Shown: piece by piece, positions 17,938 through 28,421 of the stretch
How the letters are laid out: each line of letters opens with the position of its first letter
Numbering within the stretch: the first letter of the stretch is position 1
DNA from: Formosa haliotis
Lineage (GTDB): Bacteria; Bacteroidota; Bacteroidia; Flavobacteriales; Flavobacteriaceae
Length of the DNA stretch: 64,000 nucleotides
Assembly: GCF_001685485.1 (NCBI RefSeq)
Contig: NZ_BDEL01000001.1
Span: forward strand, 4,189,501 to 4,253,500
Reading direction: 5' to 3'
Position numbers and translations under genes: made by a program
The notes under the pieces: generated by a model
Told to the model about the DNA's origin: nothing
Seen by the model: only the letters and a program-made list of their open reading frames with translations
The model's database searches: none

Positions 17938-18783
17938 ATGGCATATTTAGAATTGAATAATATTTATAAATCTTATGGGCAGGCTCACGATGCCACCGAA
18001 GTGCTTTCAAACATTAATTTAACTATTGAAGAAGGCGAGTTTGTAGCCATTGTAGGGTTTACGGGAAGTGGAAAAACCACATTAGTAAATTTAATAAACG
18101 GACTTGTAGAACCAACAAAAGGGGAGGTGTTATTTAAAGGTGAACCGGTGTCTGGAACTAGTCACGAACGCGGTGTTATTTTTCAGAATTACTCGCTTTT
18201 ACCCTGGTTAACTGTAGGACAAAATATTTATATGGCAGTTAAAGAAGTGTTTCCAAAGATGAAAAAATTAGAATTACAAGCCTTAGTTGCCGAGTATGTG
18301 GAAATGGTAAGTTTAACCCCGGCAATTAATAAACGTCCAAAAGAATTATCTGGAGGAATGCGTCAGCGTGTTGCCGTAGCTCGAGCTTTAGCGATGAAAC
18401 CCGAAATGATTATAATGGATGAACCGCTTGGCGCTTTAGATGCTTTAACGCGGGGAAACCTTCAGGATGAAATTTTAAACATCTGGGGCAAAGATAAACG
18501 TACCGCCTTGTTAATTACCAACGATGTAGATGAAGGTATTTACATGGCAGATCGTATTATTCCGTTGCGGCCAGGACCCAATGCCACACTTGGTCCAGAG
18601 TTTAAAATAGATATTGAACGCCCTCGCGATAAAACGGCTTTAAACGATAACCCGAATTTTAAATCGACTCGAAATGCAATTATCGAATATTTAATGGATA
18701 TCGGGAATCAAAGAAAACAGGAGGTAACCCAAGAGTATATTTTACCAGATTTACAACCAAAAAGTTTTGTCGGACACTTTTAA
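17938..18783 (+). CDS. ABC transporter ATPase, nitrate type (NrtC/D-like, first subunit)
   Basis: This 281-residue nucleotide-binding subunit has Walker [10 protein letters not shown] near residue 40, signature LSGGMRQRV near residue 138, and Walker B MIIMDEP. Its H-loop reads [10 protein letters not shown]: the usual catalytic His is Asn. The C-terminal 60 residues form an extension after the ATPase core. Together with the next gene it should form a heterodimer under the NrtB-like permease. The signature motif is intact whereas the partner's is not (see findings). Confidence 0.87.
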   Translation: MAYLELNNIYKSYGQAHDATEVLSNINLTIEEGEFVAIVGFTGSGKTTLVNLINGLVEPTKGEVLFKGEPVSGTSHERGVIFQNYSLLPWLTVGQNIYMAVKEVFPKMKKLELQALVAEYVEMVSLTPAINKRPKELSGGMRQRVAVARALAMKPEMIIMDEPLGALDALTRGNLQDEILNIWGKDKRTALLITNDVDEGIYMADRIIPLRPGPNATLGPEFKIDIERPRDKTALNDNPNFKSTRNAIIEYLMDIGNQRKQEVTQEYILPDLQPKSFVGHF

Positions 18784-18793
18784 AATTGAAAAC

Positions 18794-19627
18794 ATGAATA
18801 CAGAATCAACTATAGAACCACAAATGATGCAAGGCGAAAATGGTATTGTTTACCCTTCGGCTAATGTGATGTTAGATTTAAACAATCTGAAAAAAGTGTA
18901 CCCAACTCCTAAAGGCGATTATACCGTTTTAGAAGATTTAAATCTTCAAATTATGAAAGAGGAATTTGTTACCATTATCGGGCATTCGGGATGTGGAAAA
19001 ACAACCATGCTTTCTATGATTGCAGGTTTAAACGATATTTCGGGCGGATCCATTTCTGTTTTAGGAAATAGAATTAAAGGTCCTGGTCCAGATCGTGGTG
19101 TTATTTTTCAATCGCCAAGTTTAATGCCTTGGATGACTGCGCTTCAAAATGTAATGTTAGGCGTAAATCAAGTTTTTCCCGATGCTACAAAAGCGCAACG
19201 TAACGATATTGCTAAATACTACCTTCAAAAAGTAGGTTTAGAAGATGCCTTTCATAAAAAAGCATCGGCATTATCGCAGGGGATGCAGCAGCGCGTGGGT
19301 ATAGCCAGAGCTTTTGCCATAAAACCTAAAGTGTTGTTATTAGATGAACCTTTTGGAATGTTAGATTCTCTAACACGTGGCGAGCTACAAGATATTTTAA
19401 TAGAAATCTGGAATAAAGAAAAAATTACAGCTGTAATGATTACGCATGATGTAGATGAAGCCATCTTTTTGGCCGATCGTGTGGTGATGATGACCAGCGG
19501 ACCTAAAGCTAAAATAGGGGATATTTTAAATATCGATTTTGAGCGTCCAAGAACTCGAAAGGCCGTGCTTGAGCATAGCGATTATTACACCTATAGAAAA
19601 CATCTTATCGACTTTCTAGAGCATTAA
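18794..19627 (+). CDS. ABC transporter ATPase, nitrate type (NrtC/D-like, second subunit)
   Basis: The second ATPase (277 residues) has Walker A GHSGCGKTT, Walker B LLLDEP and a normal H-loop MITHDVDEA, but its signature reads LSQGMQQRV, with Gln in place of the first Gly. I chose ATG at 18794, eleven bases after the previous stop; the frame is open further upstream to an ATG at 18767 that overlaps the preceding gene. In an ABC heterodimer this subunit would supply the Walker/H-loop side of the active site and the weak signature side of the other. Substrate is presumably nitrate, from context. Confidence 0.87.
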   Translation: MNTESTIEPQMMQGENGIVYPSANVMLDLNNLKKVYPTPKGDYTVLEDLNLQIMKEEFVTIIGHSGCGKTTMLSMIAGLNDISGGSISVLGNRIKGPGPDRGVIFQSPSLMPWMTALQNVMLGVNQVFPDATKAQRNDIAKYYLQKVGLEDAFHKKASALSQGMQQRVGIARAFAIKPKVLLLDEPFGMLDSLTRGELQDILIEIWNKEKITAVMITHDVDEAIFLADRVVMMTSGPKAKIGDILNIDFERPRTRKAVLEHSDYYTYRKHLIDFLEH

Positions 19628-19791
19628 AAGGGAAGTCAATTCAGTTAAACCGTTATAATTTAAGTCAGCCTAATTGTAGTTAGGTCCCTTTGGTGTGTCA
19701 AATATTAAGCATTCCAAAATAAAAAATACTTGTGCGATTAAAGTGAGCACAAAACAACCAATAATAAAAACAATCAACCAAAAAGAAAATA

Positions 19792-21099
19792 ATGAAAAAG
19801 CAATTATTAATTTTAGCGCTACTACTTAGCGGATTTCAAAGCATTCAAGCACAATTTACTTTAGATGGCGAATTTAGGCCACGAACAGAATACCGCCATG
19901 GTTATGGTAGTATTTTTCCGGAAGACGCAGAACCAGGTTTTGCTATTAGTACAAGAGCCCGATTAAATGCGGGATATAAAACAGAAGCTTATAATTTTTA
20001 TTTAAGTCTGCAAGATGTTTTAGTTTGGGGAGAAAACAGGCAAATAGATCCAGTAGATGTAAATAATTCGTTTGCCATTTTTCAGGCTTGGGCCGATATT
20101 CGTTTAGGAAACGGATTCTCTACAAAATTAGGACGTCAAATCTTGTCTTACGATGATCAGCGTATCATGGGAGGATTAGACTGGGCGCAACAAGGACGTA
20201 ACCATGATGCGGCATTAATTCGCTATAAAAAGGACAGCTTTATGTTCGATGTAGGATTAGCTTTTAATCAGGATTTAGATAATGCAACGGGTAATGTTAG
20301 CGGATTTGTTAGTGTTGGAAATGAATATACCGAAGACCCAAATTTCTTCACATATAAAGCCATGCAATATCTGTATTTAAAGAAGGAATGGAAAGGATTT
20401 TCTGCAAGTGTTTTGGCTATGAATAATACCTTCCAAAACTTTGTGTTAGTTGATGGCGTAAGGACGTATGATGGTTATGGGGTAAGTAGTTTACAAACTA
20501 TAGGAACGCATTTACAGTTTAAATCTGGTGCTTTTGGATTAGAAGGAAATGCATTTTTCCAGACAGGTGAGCGTGTGAATGAATTGGCTGTAAAAGGCGC
20601 TTTTTTATTAGGATTAGATGCTAGTTTTAAAGTTACAGAAGGTATAGGTTTAGGTGCCGGATTAGAAGTGATTAGTGGTAACGATGCCGATGCAGGAGAA
20701 ACTGGAGCATTCTTTCCGTTATACGGAACAAACCATAAATTTAATGGGTTTATGGATTATTTCTACGTAGGTAATCATGCCAATTCAATAGGTTTAGTAG
20801 ATATTCATTTAAGTGCAAATTTTGCTTTTAATGAGACCTCGAGTTTAATGGTGAAGATTTTAAATTTTAAGGGTGAACAAGAATTACCTAGTGGAGATAG
20901 TTCTTTAGGAACAGAAGTAGATTTAGTATATTCTAAGGCATTTAAAGGATTTGCGTTAAAGTTAGGATACTCGCAAATGTTTGCTAACGATGGTATGTAC
21001 GAGTTAAAAGGTGTGCCAAAAGATGAAGCTTCAGACATTCAAAACTGGGCTTGGGCCATGTTAGTGATGAAACCAAAATTCTTGAATGGGACTAATTAA
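19792..21099 (+). CDS. Outer-membrane beta-barrel protein (alginate-export family), probable nitrate-locus porin
   Basis: A 435-residue protein with signal peptide (cleavage after IQAQ, about residue 20) and alternating amphipathic strands throughout. It opens with FTLDGEFRPRTEYRHG and contains KLGRQILSYDDQRIMGG near residue 110. These fit the alginate-export/OprD-like barrel family of Bacteroidota. Similar barrels are commonly found beside nitrate assimilation genes, so it may serve as the outer-membrane channel for the ABC importer; this is inference from position. It follows nrtD by 164 bases, enough for a separate promoter. Confidence 0.78.
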   Translation: MKKQLLILALLLSGFQSIQAQFTLDGEFRPRTEYRHGYGSIFPEDAEPGFAISTRARLNAGYKTEAYNFYLSLQDVLVWGENRQIDPVDVNNSFAIFQAWADIRLGNGFSTKLGRQILSYDDQRIMGGLDWAQQGRNHDAALIRYKKDSFMFDVGLAFNQDLDNATGNVSGFVSVGNEYTEDPNFFTYKAMQYLYLKKEWKGFSASVLAMNNTFQNFVLVDGVRTYDGYGVSSLQTIGTHLQFKSGAFGLEGNAFFQTGERVNELAVKGAFLLGLDASFKVTEGIGLGAGLEVISGNDADAGETGAFFPLYGTNHKFNGFMDYFYVGNHANSIGLVDIHLSANFAFNETSSLMVKILNFKGEQELPSGDSSLGTEVDLVYSKAFKGFALKLGYSQMFANDGMYELKGVPKDEASDIQNWAWAMLVMKPKFLNGTN

Positions 21100-21109
21100 A
21101 TTCTAAAAA

Positions 21110-21247
21110 GGAGGCTGTTTAAAGCGTTTTGAAATTCATTATTCTGAATGTATTTCAGAATCTCATTAAATTATTAACCCATAATATGAGAAGCTGAATC
21201 AAGTTCAGACTGACAAAAACTCAACTTCTAGACAGCCTCATTTTTTT
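21110..21247. repeat. Dispersed intergenic hairpin element, copy 1
   Basis: Bounded by GAGGCTGT (21111-21118) and its complement ACAGCCTC (21232-21239). Two internal hairpins: ATTCTGAA-N5-TTCAGAAT (21141-21161) and CTGAA-N5-TTCAG (about 21193-21208). It is followed by a T run. It is the reverse-oriented relative of the element at 24478-24612, and both lie between convergent genes. Confidence 0.8.
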
Positions 21248-21265
21248 CGATTATTAAACTTTGCT

Positions 21266-22684
21266 TTATTGGTTAAGCATGCCTAATAATTGTTCTTCAA
21301 AATCTTTAGAGAACATATTGGTATTGCTATTAATAATAGTTCTGTCTGCATTTATAAGCATAACTCTATTAATAGAATTTAAAGCTAAAATTTGTCTTGA
21401 AATATCTGGATTTTTAAAATGATATTCATTTTTAAGCGGATATTGATATTGTTGTAAATAGTTCACCCAGTTTACATCATCTTTATCAATATTCATGGCA
21501 ATGAAATCTATTTCAGGATACTTTTTCATGAGTTCCTGAACTTTTTTATGACTATCTAAAAAGTGATTTTTAAGATTAAAAGACCAAAAATAAATAACAG
21601 TTGGTCGTTTTATAAAATCGCTTAAATGTAATTCTTCATTCTTATTGTTGGTAACAATAGTATTGGGTAGGAGGTTACCAGGTTTCAAGTTTTTAAGAGA
21701 TGTAACCAGTTTTTTTATGTATGCGTCATTTTCTGGCGAAGTACTTTTTTCGAGATAAGAATTTAAATATGGTGTAAAATCATCTATCCGATTACATGAA
21801 TTTATATATCGTAAAGCTGCAAAGTTTAAAAGGAAATTTTTAATCGATGAGTTAGTCACCAAACTATCTATTACCTCGAGTTTATCTAAATTGTAATGCA
21901 GCGATCTTTTATTGAAAACACTATCCTTAGAATGGTTAAAATGTCTTTGTAAAGCTAGATTATTTACATTGTATTTTAAAAAAGTATAATACGGGAAATA
22001 GTCTTTTAAGTCGTTGTCGTTATAATCAATTTTAGAGCGGTAATCGTAAAAATCTTCGGGTAAAGATTGTAAATTTTTTAATTCATTATTGCCGTAATAA
22101 GCAAAAGGATAAAGTTCTTTCTGAGCATAAAAATTATAGTCAATATTAGCTTGAGCAATTTTTTTGAATAAATCCGATGTTGTGTATTTAGATTCAAATT
22201 CGTCTAAATTTTCTTGAAGTACAGATTTAATAGAATCTAAATGTTTTTCGAAAATTTCTGGAGACGACTGACTAAGTCTTAATACTTTATTATTAATGCG
22301 TTCGTTTTCTAAGAACATATTAATAAGATAATTATTTTCTTTGGCGCCTTTTCCTGTAAAAACTAAAGATTCATCAAAATCTAAATTGTTAAGTCTAAAA
22401 ATAATACTGTCGTTAGGTTCAAGAAAAATCATTTGAATTTCTCCGCCATGCGAAAAGGTGTATAAACCAGACTCTACCGGGTTTATTTTATATAAAAATC
22501 GATTATTTTGGTCTAAATCGACCGTATCTAAAACTTTGTTTTCTCTAGAAATAATAACAAATTTATCGCTCGGATTAATTATTTCTCCACCTAAAAAGGC
22601 CGAAGACCCAGTACCGTTTTTAGAATTTTTATTGCAGGCCGTAAAACATATTGAAAGTAAGATAATTAGGTAAAGGTGCTTCAT
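21266..22684 (-). CDS. Lipoprotein with C-terminal thioredoxin-like fold lacking CxxC
   Basis: The 472-residue lipoprotein (lipobox near FTAC, Cys17) resembles bacteroidal TlpA-type proteins in plan. It has an N-terminal beta domain (DUF4369-like, about residues 28-110), a helical middle, and a C-terminal domain (about 335-472) beginning LPNTIVTNNKNEELHLSDF. In that domain the position where TlpA/ResA proteins have Trp-Cys-x-x-Cys reads WSFNLKNH, so no redox-active pair remains. It may be a scaffold or chaperone rather than an oxidoreductase. The gene stands alone, converging on the porin. Confidence 0.7.
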   Translation of the reverse strand: MKHLYLIILLSICFTACNKNSKNGTGSSAFLGGEIINPSDKFVIISRENKVLDTVDLDQNNRFLYKINPVESGLYTFSHGGEIQMIFLEPNDSIIFRLNNLDFDESLVFTGKGAKENNYLINMFLENERINNKVLRLSQSSPEIFEKHLDSIKSVLQENLDEFESKYTTSDLFKKIAQANIDYNFYAQKELYPFAYYGNNELKNLQSLPEDFYDYRSKIDYNDNDLKDYFPYYTFLKYNVNNLALQRHFNHSKDSVFNKRSLHYNLDKLEVIDSLVTNSSIKNFLLNFAALRYINSCNRIDDFTPYLNSYLEKSTSPENDAYIKKLVTSLKNLKPGNLLPNTIVTNNKNEELHLSDFIKRPTVIYFWSFNLKNHFLDSHKKVQELMKKYPEIDFIAMNIDKDDVNWVNYLQQYQYPLKNEYHFKNPDISRQILALNSINRVMLINADRTIINSNTNMFSKDFEEQLLGMLNQ

Positions 22685-22774
22685 AGATTAGGACGCTCTT
22701 AATATAAAAGAAACAAGATTGTTAATAACAAAAATATGGCATGCAGTCAACTTGGGCTGTTAATGGCTTGTTAA

Positions 22775-24469
<1,695 letters not shown>

Positions 24470-24477
24470 TAACTTAT

Positions 24478-24612
24478 AAAAAAGCTGTATTAGACTTAGA
24501 GGTTTCGTCAATATGAATTTTATTCAGGTTCTCACATGTTTGGTTATCCAAGTGATGAGATTTTGAAATACATTCAGAATGATGAATTACAATATTTTTT
24601 AGACAGTTTTTT
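24478..24612. repeat. Dispersed intergenic hairpin element, copy 2 (inverted)
   Basis: Read on the minus strand it aligns along its length with the element at 21110-21247. A shared core of about 30 bases is nearly identical (24555-24587), and degenerate internal hairpin and terminal CTGT/ACAG arms are present. It lies between the convergent ABC-F and DUF2007 genes and probably serves as a bidirectional terminator. Confidence 0.75.
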
Positions 24613-24848
24613 TATGCCTCTAATTCTGAAGTTACCGCGGTAATAATTTTTAAAGCCGCTTGTTCTTCTTCTTTATTAACAAAAATTTCTTGTTGCCCTT
24701 GAATCGAAGAGCCAAATCCTGCTAGTCTTCCAGACTCACTTTCGTCTTTTATTATAGCATTAATATTTGCTGTTTCTAGTTCGTTTGTTAATCGCTGAAC
24801 CAGTATGAAGCTTCCGGTAAACACCTTTACATAGTTAGAATCTTTCAT
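24612..24848 (-). CDS. DUF2007 domain protein
   Basis: This 78-residue protein fits the DUF2007 family (putative signal-transducing proteins). It starts with a beta strand (YVKVFTGSF), then a helix (LVQRLTNELETANI), and ends with EIFVNKEEEQAALKII. It is short and soluble with no catalytic residues. The function is unknown. It is a single gene, divergent from the cold-shock gene. Confidence 0.75.
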   Translation of the reverse strand: MKDSNYVKVFTGSFILVQRLTNELETANINAIIKDESESGRLAGFGSSIQGQQEIFVNKEEEQAALKIITAVTSELEA

Positions 24849-24995
24849 AATTTTAAGTCCTTAAAGTTGATTATTAAAGATACGAACTTTTAAATAAAAT
24901 TTAAAAAACTATTTAAATCATTCAGTAAAATTGAAGATTTTCTTTTATTTCTAAAATAAAAATGAAAACATAGCTGAATATCTCATATATAATCT

Positions 24996-25003
24996 TACAT
25001 TTG
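24996..25003 (+). promoter_or_regulatory. -7 promoter box of the cold-shock gene
   Basis: TACATTTG matches TAnnTTTG and lies 30 bases before the ATG at 25033. A clear -33 TTTG is not found 19 bases upstream. Confidence 0.45.
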
Positions 25004-25032
25004 TATCAATTATAATTATTTAATTTATTACA

Positions 25033-25224
25033 ATGAACAAAGGAACAGTAAAATTCTTTAACGACTCAAAAGGATTTGGATTCATTATTGAAGACGACAC
25101 AAACAAAGAACATTTCGTACACATCTCTGGATTAATTGACGAAATTCGTGAAGGAGATGCAGTAGAATTCGATTTACAAGAAGGTAAAAAAGGATTAAAC
25201 GCAGTAAATGTAAAAGTAATCTAA
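25033..25224 (+). CDS. Cold-shock domain protein (CspA family)
   Basis: A 63-residue single cold-shock domain with both RNA-binding motifs: KGFGFI (RNP1, residues 13-18) and HFVHIS (RNP2, about residues 27-32). It binds single-stranded nucleic acid and acts as an RNA chaperone. The gene is monocistronic, with its own -7 box and a strong terminator. Confidence 0.93.
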   Translation: MNKGTVKFFNDSKGFGFIIEDDTNKEHFVHISGLIDEIREGDAVEFDLQEGKKGLNAVNVKVI

Positions 25225-25257
25225 TACTTCTGGTAAGTATATACTTTTTATGATCTT

Positions 25258-25291
25258 AAAACCTATCAATGTATTGATAGGTTTTTTTTAT
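25258..25291 (+). terminator. Terminator of the cold-shock gene
   Basis: A perfect stem AAACCTATCAAT / ATTGATAGGTTT with a two-base gap (GT) at the centre, followed by a run of T's. Confidence 0.9.
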
Positions 25292-25509
25292 GCCTTATAC
25301 CGAAGTCCTCTACAACTCTTTTTATAATCTTATAAGTTTAGCTAATAGGTTTTTACTTCTTAAATACTTCTTGTTTTTATCAGATTACAAGGGGCATGAG
25401 TGCTAAACTACAGTTCAGACTTTAAAAACTACAGTTCGGTAATTACTTTTTTTTATTACATGTCTTTCCATAGATATTTGTTTCATAATAATTTTAAAAC
25501 CAATATAAT

Positions 25510-25683
25510 ATGAAACATTTAGTTTATCTCGCAGTGTTTTTGGCAAGCTTAATTACCCAAGCCCACCAAAACCTTAACTCAAAACAGAACCCTTCCTTAG
25601 TAACTGCTCATAATTTAACCGAGAAGGAGTCGCATTTTCACTATTCTTTAGAACTTTTTTCTAACTTTAAACAGGACATTTAA
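25510..25683 (+). CDS. Small secreted protein, 57 residues
   Basis: A short frame with ATG at 25510 and TAA at 25681-25683. It begins MKHLVYLAVFLASLITQA, a plausible signal peptide with cleavage after TQA. The mature part would be about 38 residues, polar and rich in Asn, Ser and His. The gene lies 73 bases before a LytS-type kinase gene on the same strand. I do not recognise the family. The clean signal peptide makes a real gene plausible, but it could be the remnant of a longer one. Confidence 0.5.
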   Translation: MKHLVYLAVFLASLITQAHQNLNSKQNPSLVTAHNLTEKESHFHYSLELFSNFKQDI

Positions 25684-25756
25684 TTTTATCTAATGTCTAT
25701 AGAAAGATCTCTAAAGCACAAGTAGAAAGCATTAGGTTATTAATTTTAGAAGTATC

Positions 25757-27091
25757 ATGACAGAGTCAGTAAAAAATATAGTTATAACATTTGGATTAGG
25801 TTGCGTTATTTTCTTAATCGGGAATATTTTCTTTGATGGGTTTAATTTCGAATCGGTAAGCGATTTTTTTATCGACTTTATATTTTATCAGTTATATGCT
25901 TTTGTGTTAGGCTATTCAAATATGACATTTTTTGCTATGCTAGCTAAGCGACCATGGCGAAAGGAACAAGGTGTTTTAAGAATAATATTAGGATTTATAG
26001 GCGCGGCCCTAATTACCTTATTAGGCTTGTTTGTATTGCATGGTTTTACCAGTATGGTGTATCATGGCAATACTTTTTCCGAATTTATTGCTCATGAAAA
26101 ACTATCGCATTATAGCTTTGGTTTTTGGGTCACTATAAATATTGTTATTATTTATCATTTTGTGTATTACTACAATGCATATCAGCAACGAAAAATTAAA
26201 GAGCAGAAGGTAATTGCCGGTACCGCAAGTGCACAATTCGAGAGTTTAAAAAACCAAATCGATCCACATTTCTTATTTAATAGTTTAAATGTATTAAGTG
26301 CCTTAATCGAAGAAAATCCAGACAATGCGCAACGCTTTACGGTTTCATTATCTAAAATTTACCGCTATGTTTTAGAGCAAAAAGATAAGGAGTTGGTAAC
26401 GGTAGAAGAGGAATTAAGTTTTGCTAAAACGTATATGAATTTGCTTAATATGCGATTCGAAAACAGCATCATCTACTCGCCACCAGTACATTTTGATAAT
26501 CCAGATGCTAAAGTCGTGCCGCTCTCTTTGCAATTGTTATTAGAGAATACGATAAAACACAATATAGTAAGTGAGCAAAAACCCTTAAAAATAAGCATTA
26601 CTGTAGAAGATAATTATTTAATAGTAACCAATAATTTACAAAAGAAAGACGTATTAAAAACCCGAGAGGGCGTGGGTTTACAAAATATTGTAAATCGTTA
26701 TGCTATTCTAACTAAACGACATGTTTTAGTAAGTGAAACGGCAGATGCTTTCAGTGTTAAAATACCAATATTAACCAAACAAATTTCAATTATGGAAACA
26801 ACAAAACAACAATATAACGAACAAGACGCGTATTACCGCGCAAAAAAACGCGTAGAAGAAATAAAAGGATTTTATGGAAATTTAGTCTCTTATTGTGTTG
26901 TCATACCTTTTTTAATATTTATAAATTACAAAACCTCGTGGGGCTTTCAATGGTTTTGGTTCCCAATGTTGGGTTGGGGAATGGGCCTAATTTTTCATGC
27001 TTTTTCTGTGTTCGGATATGGAAAAACATGGGAAGAACGTAAAATTCAAGAAATTTTAGAAAAAGAAAAACAACAAAAAAAATGGAACTAA
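25757..27091 (+). CDS. LytS-type sensor histidine kinase fused to a 2TM domain
   Basis: A 444-residue protein. Four N-terminal membrane helices are followed by the His_kinase domain with the phospho-acceptor candidate His171 in NQIDPHFLFNSL. An ATPase region follows, with the N-box in LLLENTIKHN and the GVGLQNI glycine motif. Kinases of this type normally end soon after (about residue 345). Here the frame continues from Met346 into a 2TM domain (YYRAKKRVEEIKGFYGN and two helices) that resembles the whole of the next protein. It partners with the LytTR regulator at 27558. Confidence 0.88.
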   Translation: MTESVKNIVITFGLGCVIFLIGNIFFDGFNFESVSDFFIDFIFYQLYAFVLGYSNMTFFAMLAKRPWRKEQGVLRIILGFIGAALITLLGLFVLHGFTSMVYHGNTFSEFIAHEKLSHYSFGFWVTINIVIIYHFVYYYNAYQQRKIKEQKVIAGTASAQFESLKNQIDPHFLFNSLNVLSALIEENPDNAQRFTVSLSKIYRYVLEQKDKELVTVEEELSFAKTYMNLLNMRFENSIIYSPPVHFDNPDAKVVPLSLQLLLENTIKHNIVSEQKPLKISITVEDNYLIVTNNLQKKDVLKTREGVGLQNIVNRYAILTKRHVLVSETADAFSVKIPILTKQISIMETTKQQYNEQDAYYRAKKRVEEIKGFYGNLVSYCVVIPFLIFINYKTSWGFQWFWFPMLGWGMGLIFHAFSVFGYGKTWEERKIQEILEKEKQQKKWN

Positions 27092-27405
27092 TGGAACAGT
27101 CATATTTTGAAAAAGAACGATACGAACGAGCTAAAAAACAAGTAAAACGCATCAGAGGTTTTTATTCACATGCCTTAGTTTACATTGTCATAAATCTCAT
27201 GTTAGTCGTAATAAACATTCAGCATTTGGAACCCGGAGAGAGTTATTTTCAATGGCGTAATTTTATAACTCTAGGGTCGTGGGGTATAGGCTTGCTCGCT
27301 CATGGTTTATCTGTATTTCTACCCACTTTAGTAATTGGTAAAAATTGGGAAGACGAGAAAATTAAAGAACTCATGGAAAAGGAGAAAAAACATACTTGGG
27401 AGTAA
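27091..27405 (+). CDS. 2TM domain protein
   Basis: A 104-residue protein made of one 2TM domain: a charged N-terminal helix (ERYERAKKQVKRIRGFY), two membrane helices, and a charged C-terminal tail (NWEDEKIKELMEKEKK). Its ATG overlaps the kinase stop codon (TAATG); an alternative in-frame ATG lies at 27082. It is a clear relative of the C-terminal 100 residues of the kinase just upstream, so the two probably arose by tandem duplication. The role is unknown, but the family is regularly found with LytS/LytTR systems in Bacteroidota. Confidence 0.82.
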   Translation: MEQSYFEKERYERAKKQVKRIRGFYSHALVYIVINLMLVVINIQHLEPGESYFQWRNFITLGSWGIGLLAHGLSVFLPTLVIGKNWEDEKIKELMEKEKKHTWE

Positions 27406-27430
27406 TAGTATATTAAAATTTTAGAACTAT

Positions 27431-27520
27431 TTTGGGCGTATTTTTCTCCGCTACCGCTTCAAAAAACCGCGCTTTCCGCGCTACATGGTAGCTTGCTGCA
27501 ATCGCTCACGCGAGGATACC
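27431..27520. repeat. GC-rich REP-like intergenic element
   Basis: This segment is markedly richer in GC than the surroundings and contains several short inverted repeats: GCTAC-ATG-GTAGC, GTAT/ATAC near the ends (GGGCGTAT ... ATACCC) and CGCGC stretches. The pattern of GCGCTTTCCGC and GCTGCAATCGCTCACGC recalls interspersed repeats of flavobacterial genomes. It sits between the kinase operon and the response regulator. I find no second copy in the window. Confidence 0.6.
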
Positions 27521-27557
27521 CGAAAAATTTAGTTTAATACACAAAACTCAGTTTATA

Positions 27558-28313
27558 ATGAAAGTCATTATTATAGAAGACGAAAAACCATCAGCACGGC
27601 GCTTGCAACGCATGTTGTTACAACTAAACCTAGAGGTAGAAACGATGTTACATTCTGTAGAAGCTTCCATCCAGTGGTTTCAAGAGAATACCCATCCCGA
27701 TTTAATATTTTTAGACATCCAGCTTAGCGATGGTTTATCGTTCGAAATCTTTGATGCTGTTACCATTCAATCAGCAATAATTTTCACCACGGCTTACGAT
27801 GAATATGCACTTAAAGCATTTAAATTAAATAGCATAGATTATCTGCTTAAACCCATAGATGAGGACGATTTAATACAAGCTGTAGATAAGTTTAAAATGC
27901 GAATTCCTAAACAGGAGCAAGTGGTTTTAAATTTTAACGATATAAAAAATTTGTTAGTTAACCCTCTAGATAGATCATATAAAAAGCGGTTTTCTGTACA
28001 AGTTGGTCAGCATTTAAAACTTATAAATAGCGACGATGTAGAGTGCTTTTATAGCGAAAATAAAGGGACGTATGTGCATACCCAAAACGGAAGAAATTAT
28101 TTGTTAAACACAACTTTAGATCAGTTAGAAAATGATTTAGAACCCGAAACTTTTTTTCGCGTTAACCGTAAGTTTATTATAAATATTAATGCAATAGGAG
28201 ACATGTTAAACTTTACAAATTCTAGATTAGAAATAAAATTAAAGTCCTTTAGAGGAGATCAAGTTATTGTTGCTAGAGAACGTGTAAAAACGTTTAAAGA
28301 TTGGTTGGTGTAA
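27558..28313 (+). CDS. LytTR family response regulator
   Basis: A 251-residue regulator with an N-terminal receiver domain and a C-terminal LytTR DNA-binding domain. The receiver has acidic pocket IIEDE, phospho-acceptor Asp53 in IFLDIQ, and the conserved Lys in YLLKPIDEDD. The LytTR domain spans about residues 145-250 and contains FYSENKGTYVHT and FFRVNRKFIININ. It should be phosphorylated by the kinase encoded at 25757. A REP-like element separates the two genes, so it may be expressed partly on its own. Confidence 0.92.
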   Translation: MKVIIIEDEKPSARRLQRMLLQLNLEVETMLHSVEASIQWFQENTHPDLIFLDIQLSDGLSFEIFDAVTIQSAIIFTTAYDEYALKAFKLNSIDYLLKPIDEDDLIQAVDKFKMRIPKQEQVVLNFNDIKNLLVNPLDRSYKKRFSVQVGQHLKLINSDDVECFYSENKGTYVHTQNGRNYLLNTTLDQLENDLEPETFFRVNRKFIININAIGDMLNFTNSRLEIKLKSFRGDQVIVARERVKTFKDWLV

Positions 28314-28421
28314 AATATACGTAATTACTTAACAGTTAGGCTTTAAAACGAGTAGCTTGGCAGATTTTTTTTTATAGTAAGTTGTAAAACAACTACATTT
28401 AGTCTTTAAAAATCAATCGCT

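Noticed and set aside
28318..28338. TACGTA-AT-TACTTA-like sequence before the CrtC-like gene
   Set aside because: The spacer is two bases rather than four and one arm differs; it lies at the end of the LytTR gene.
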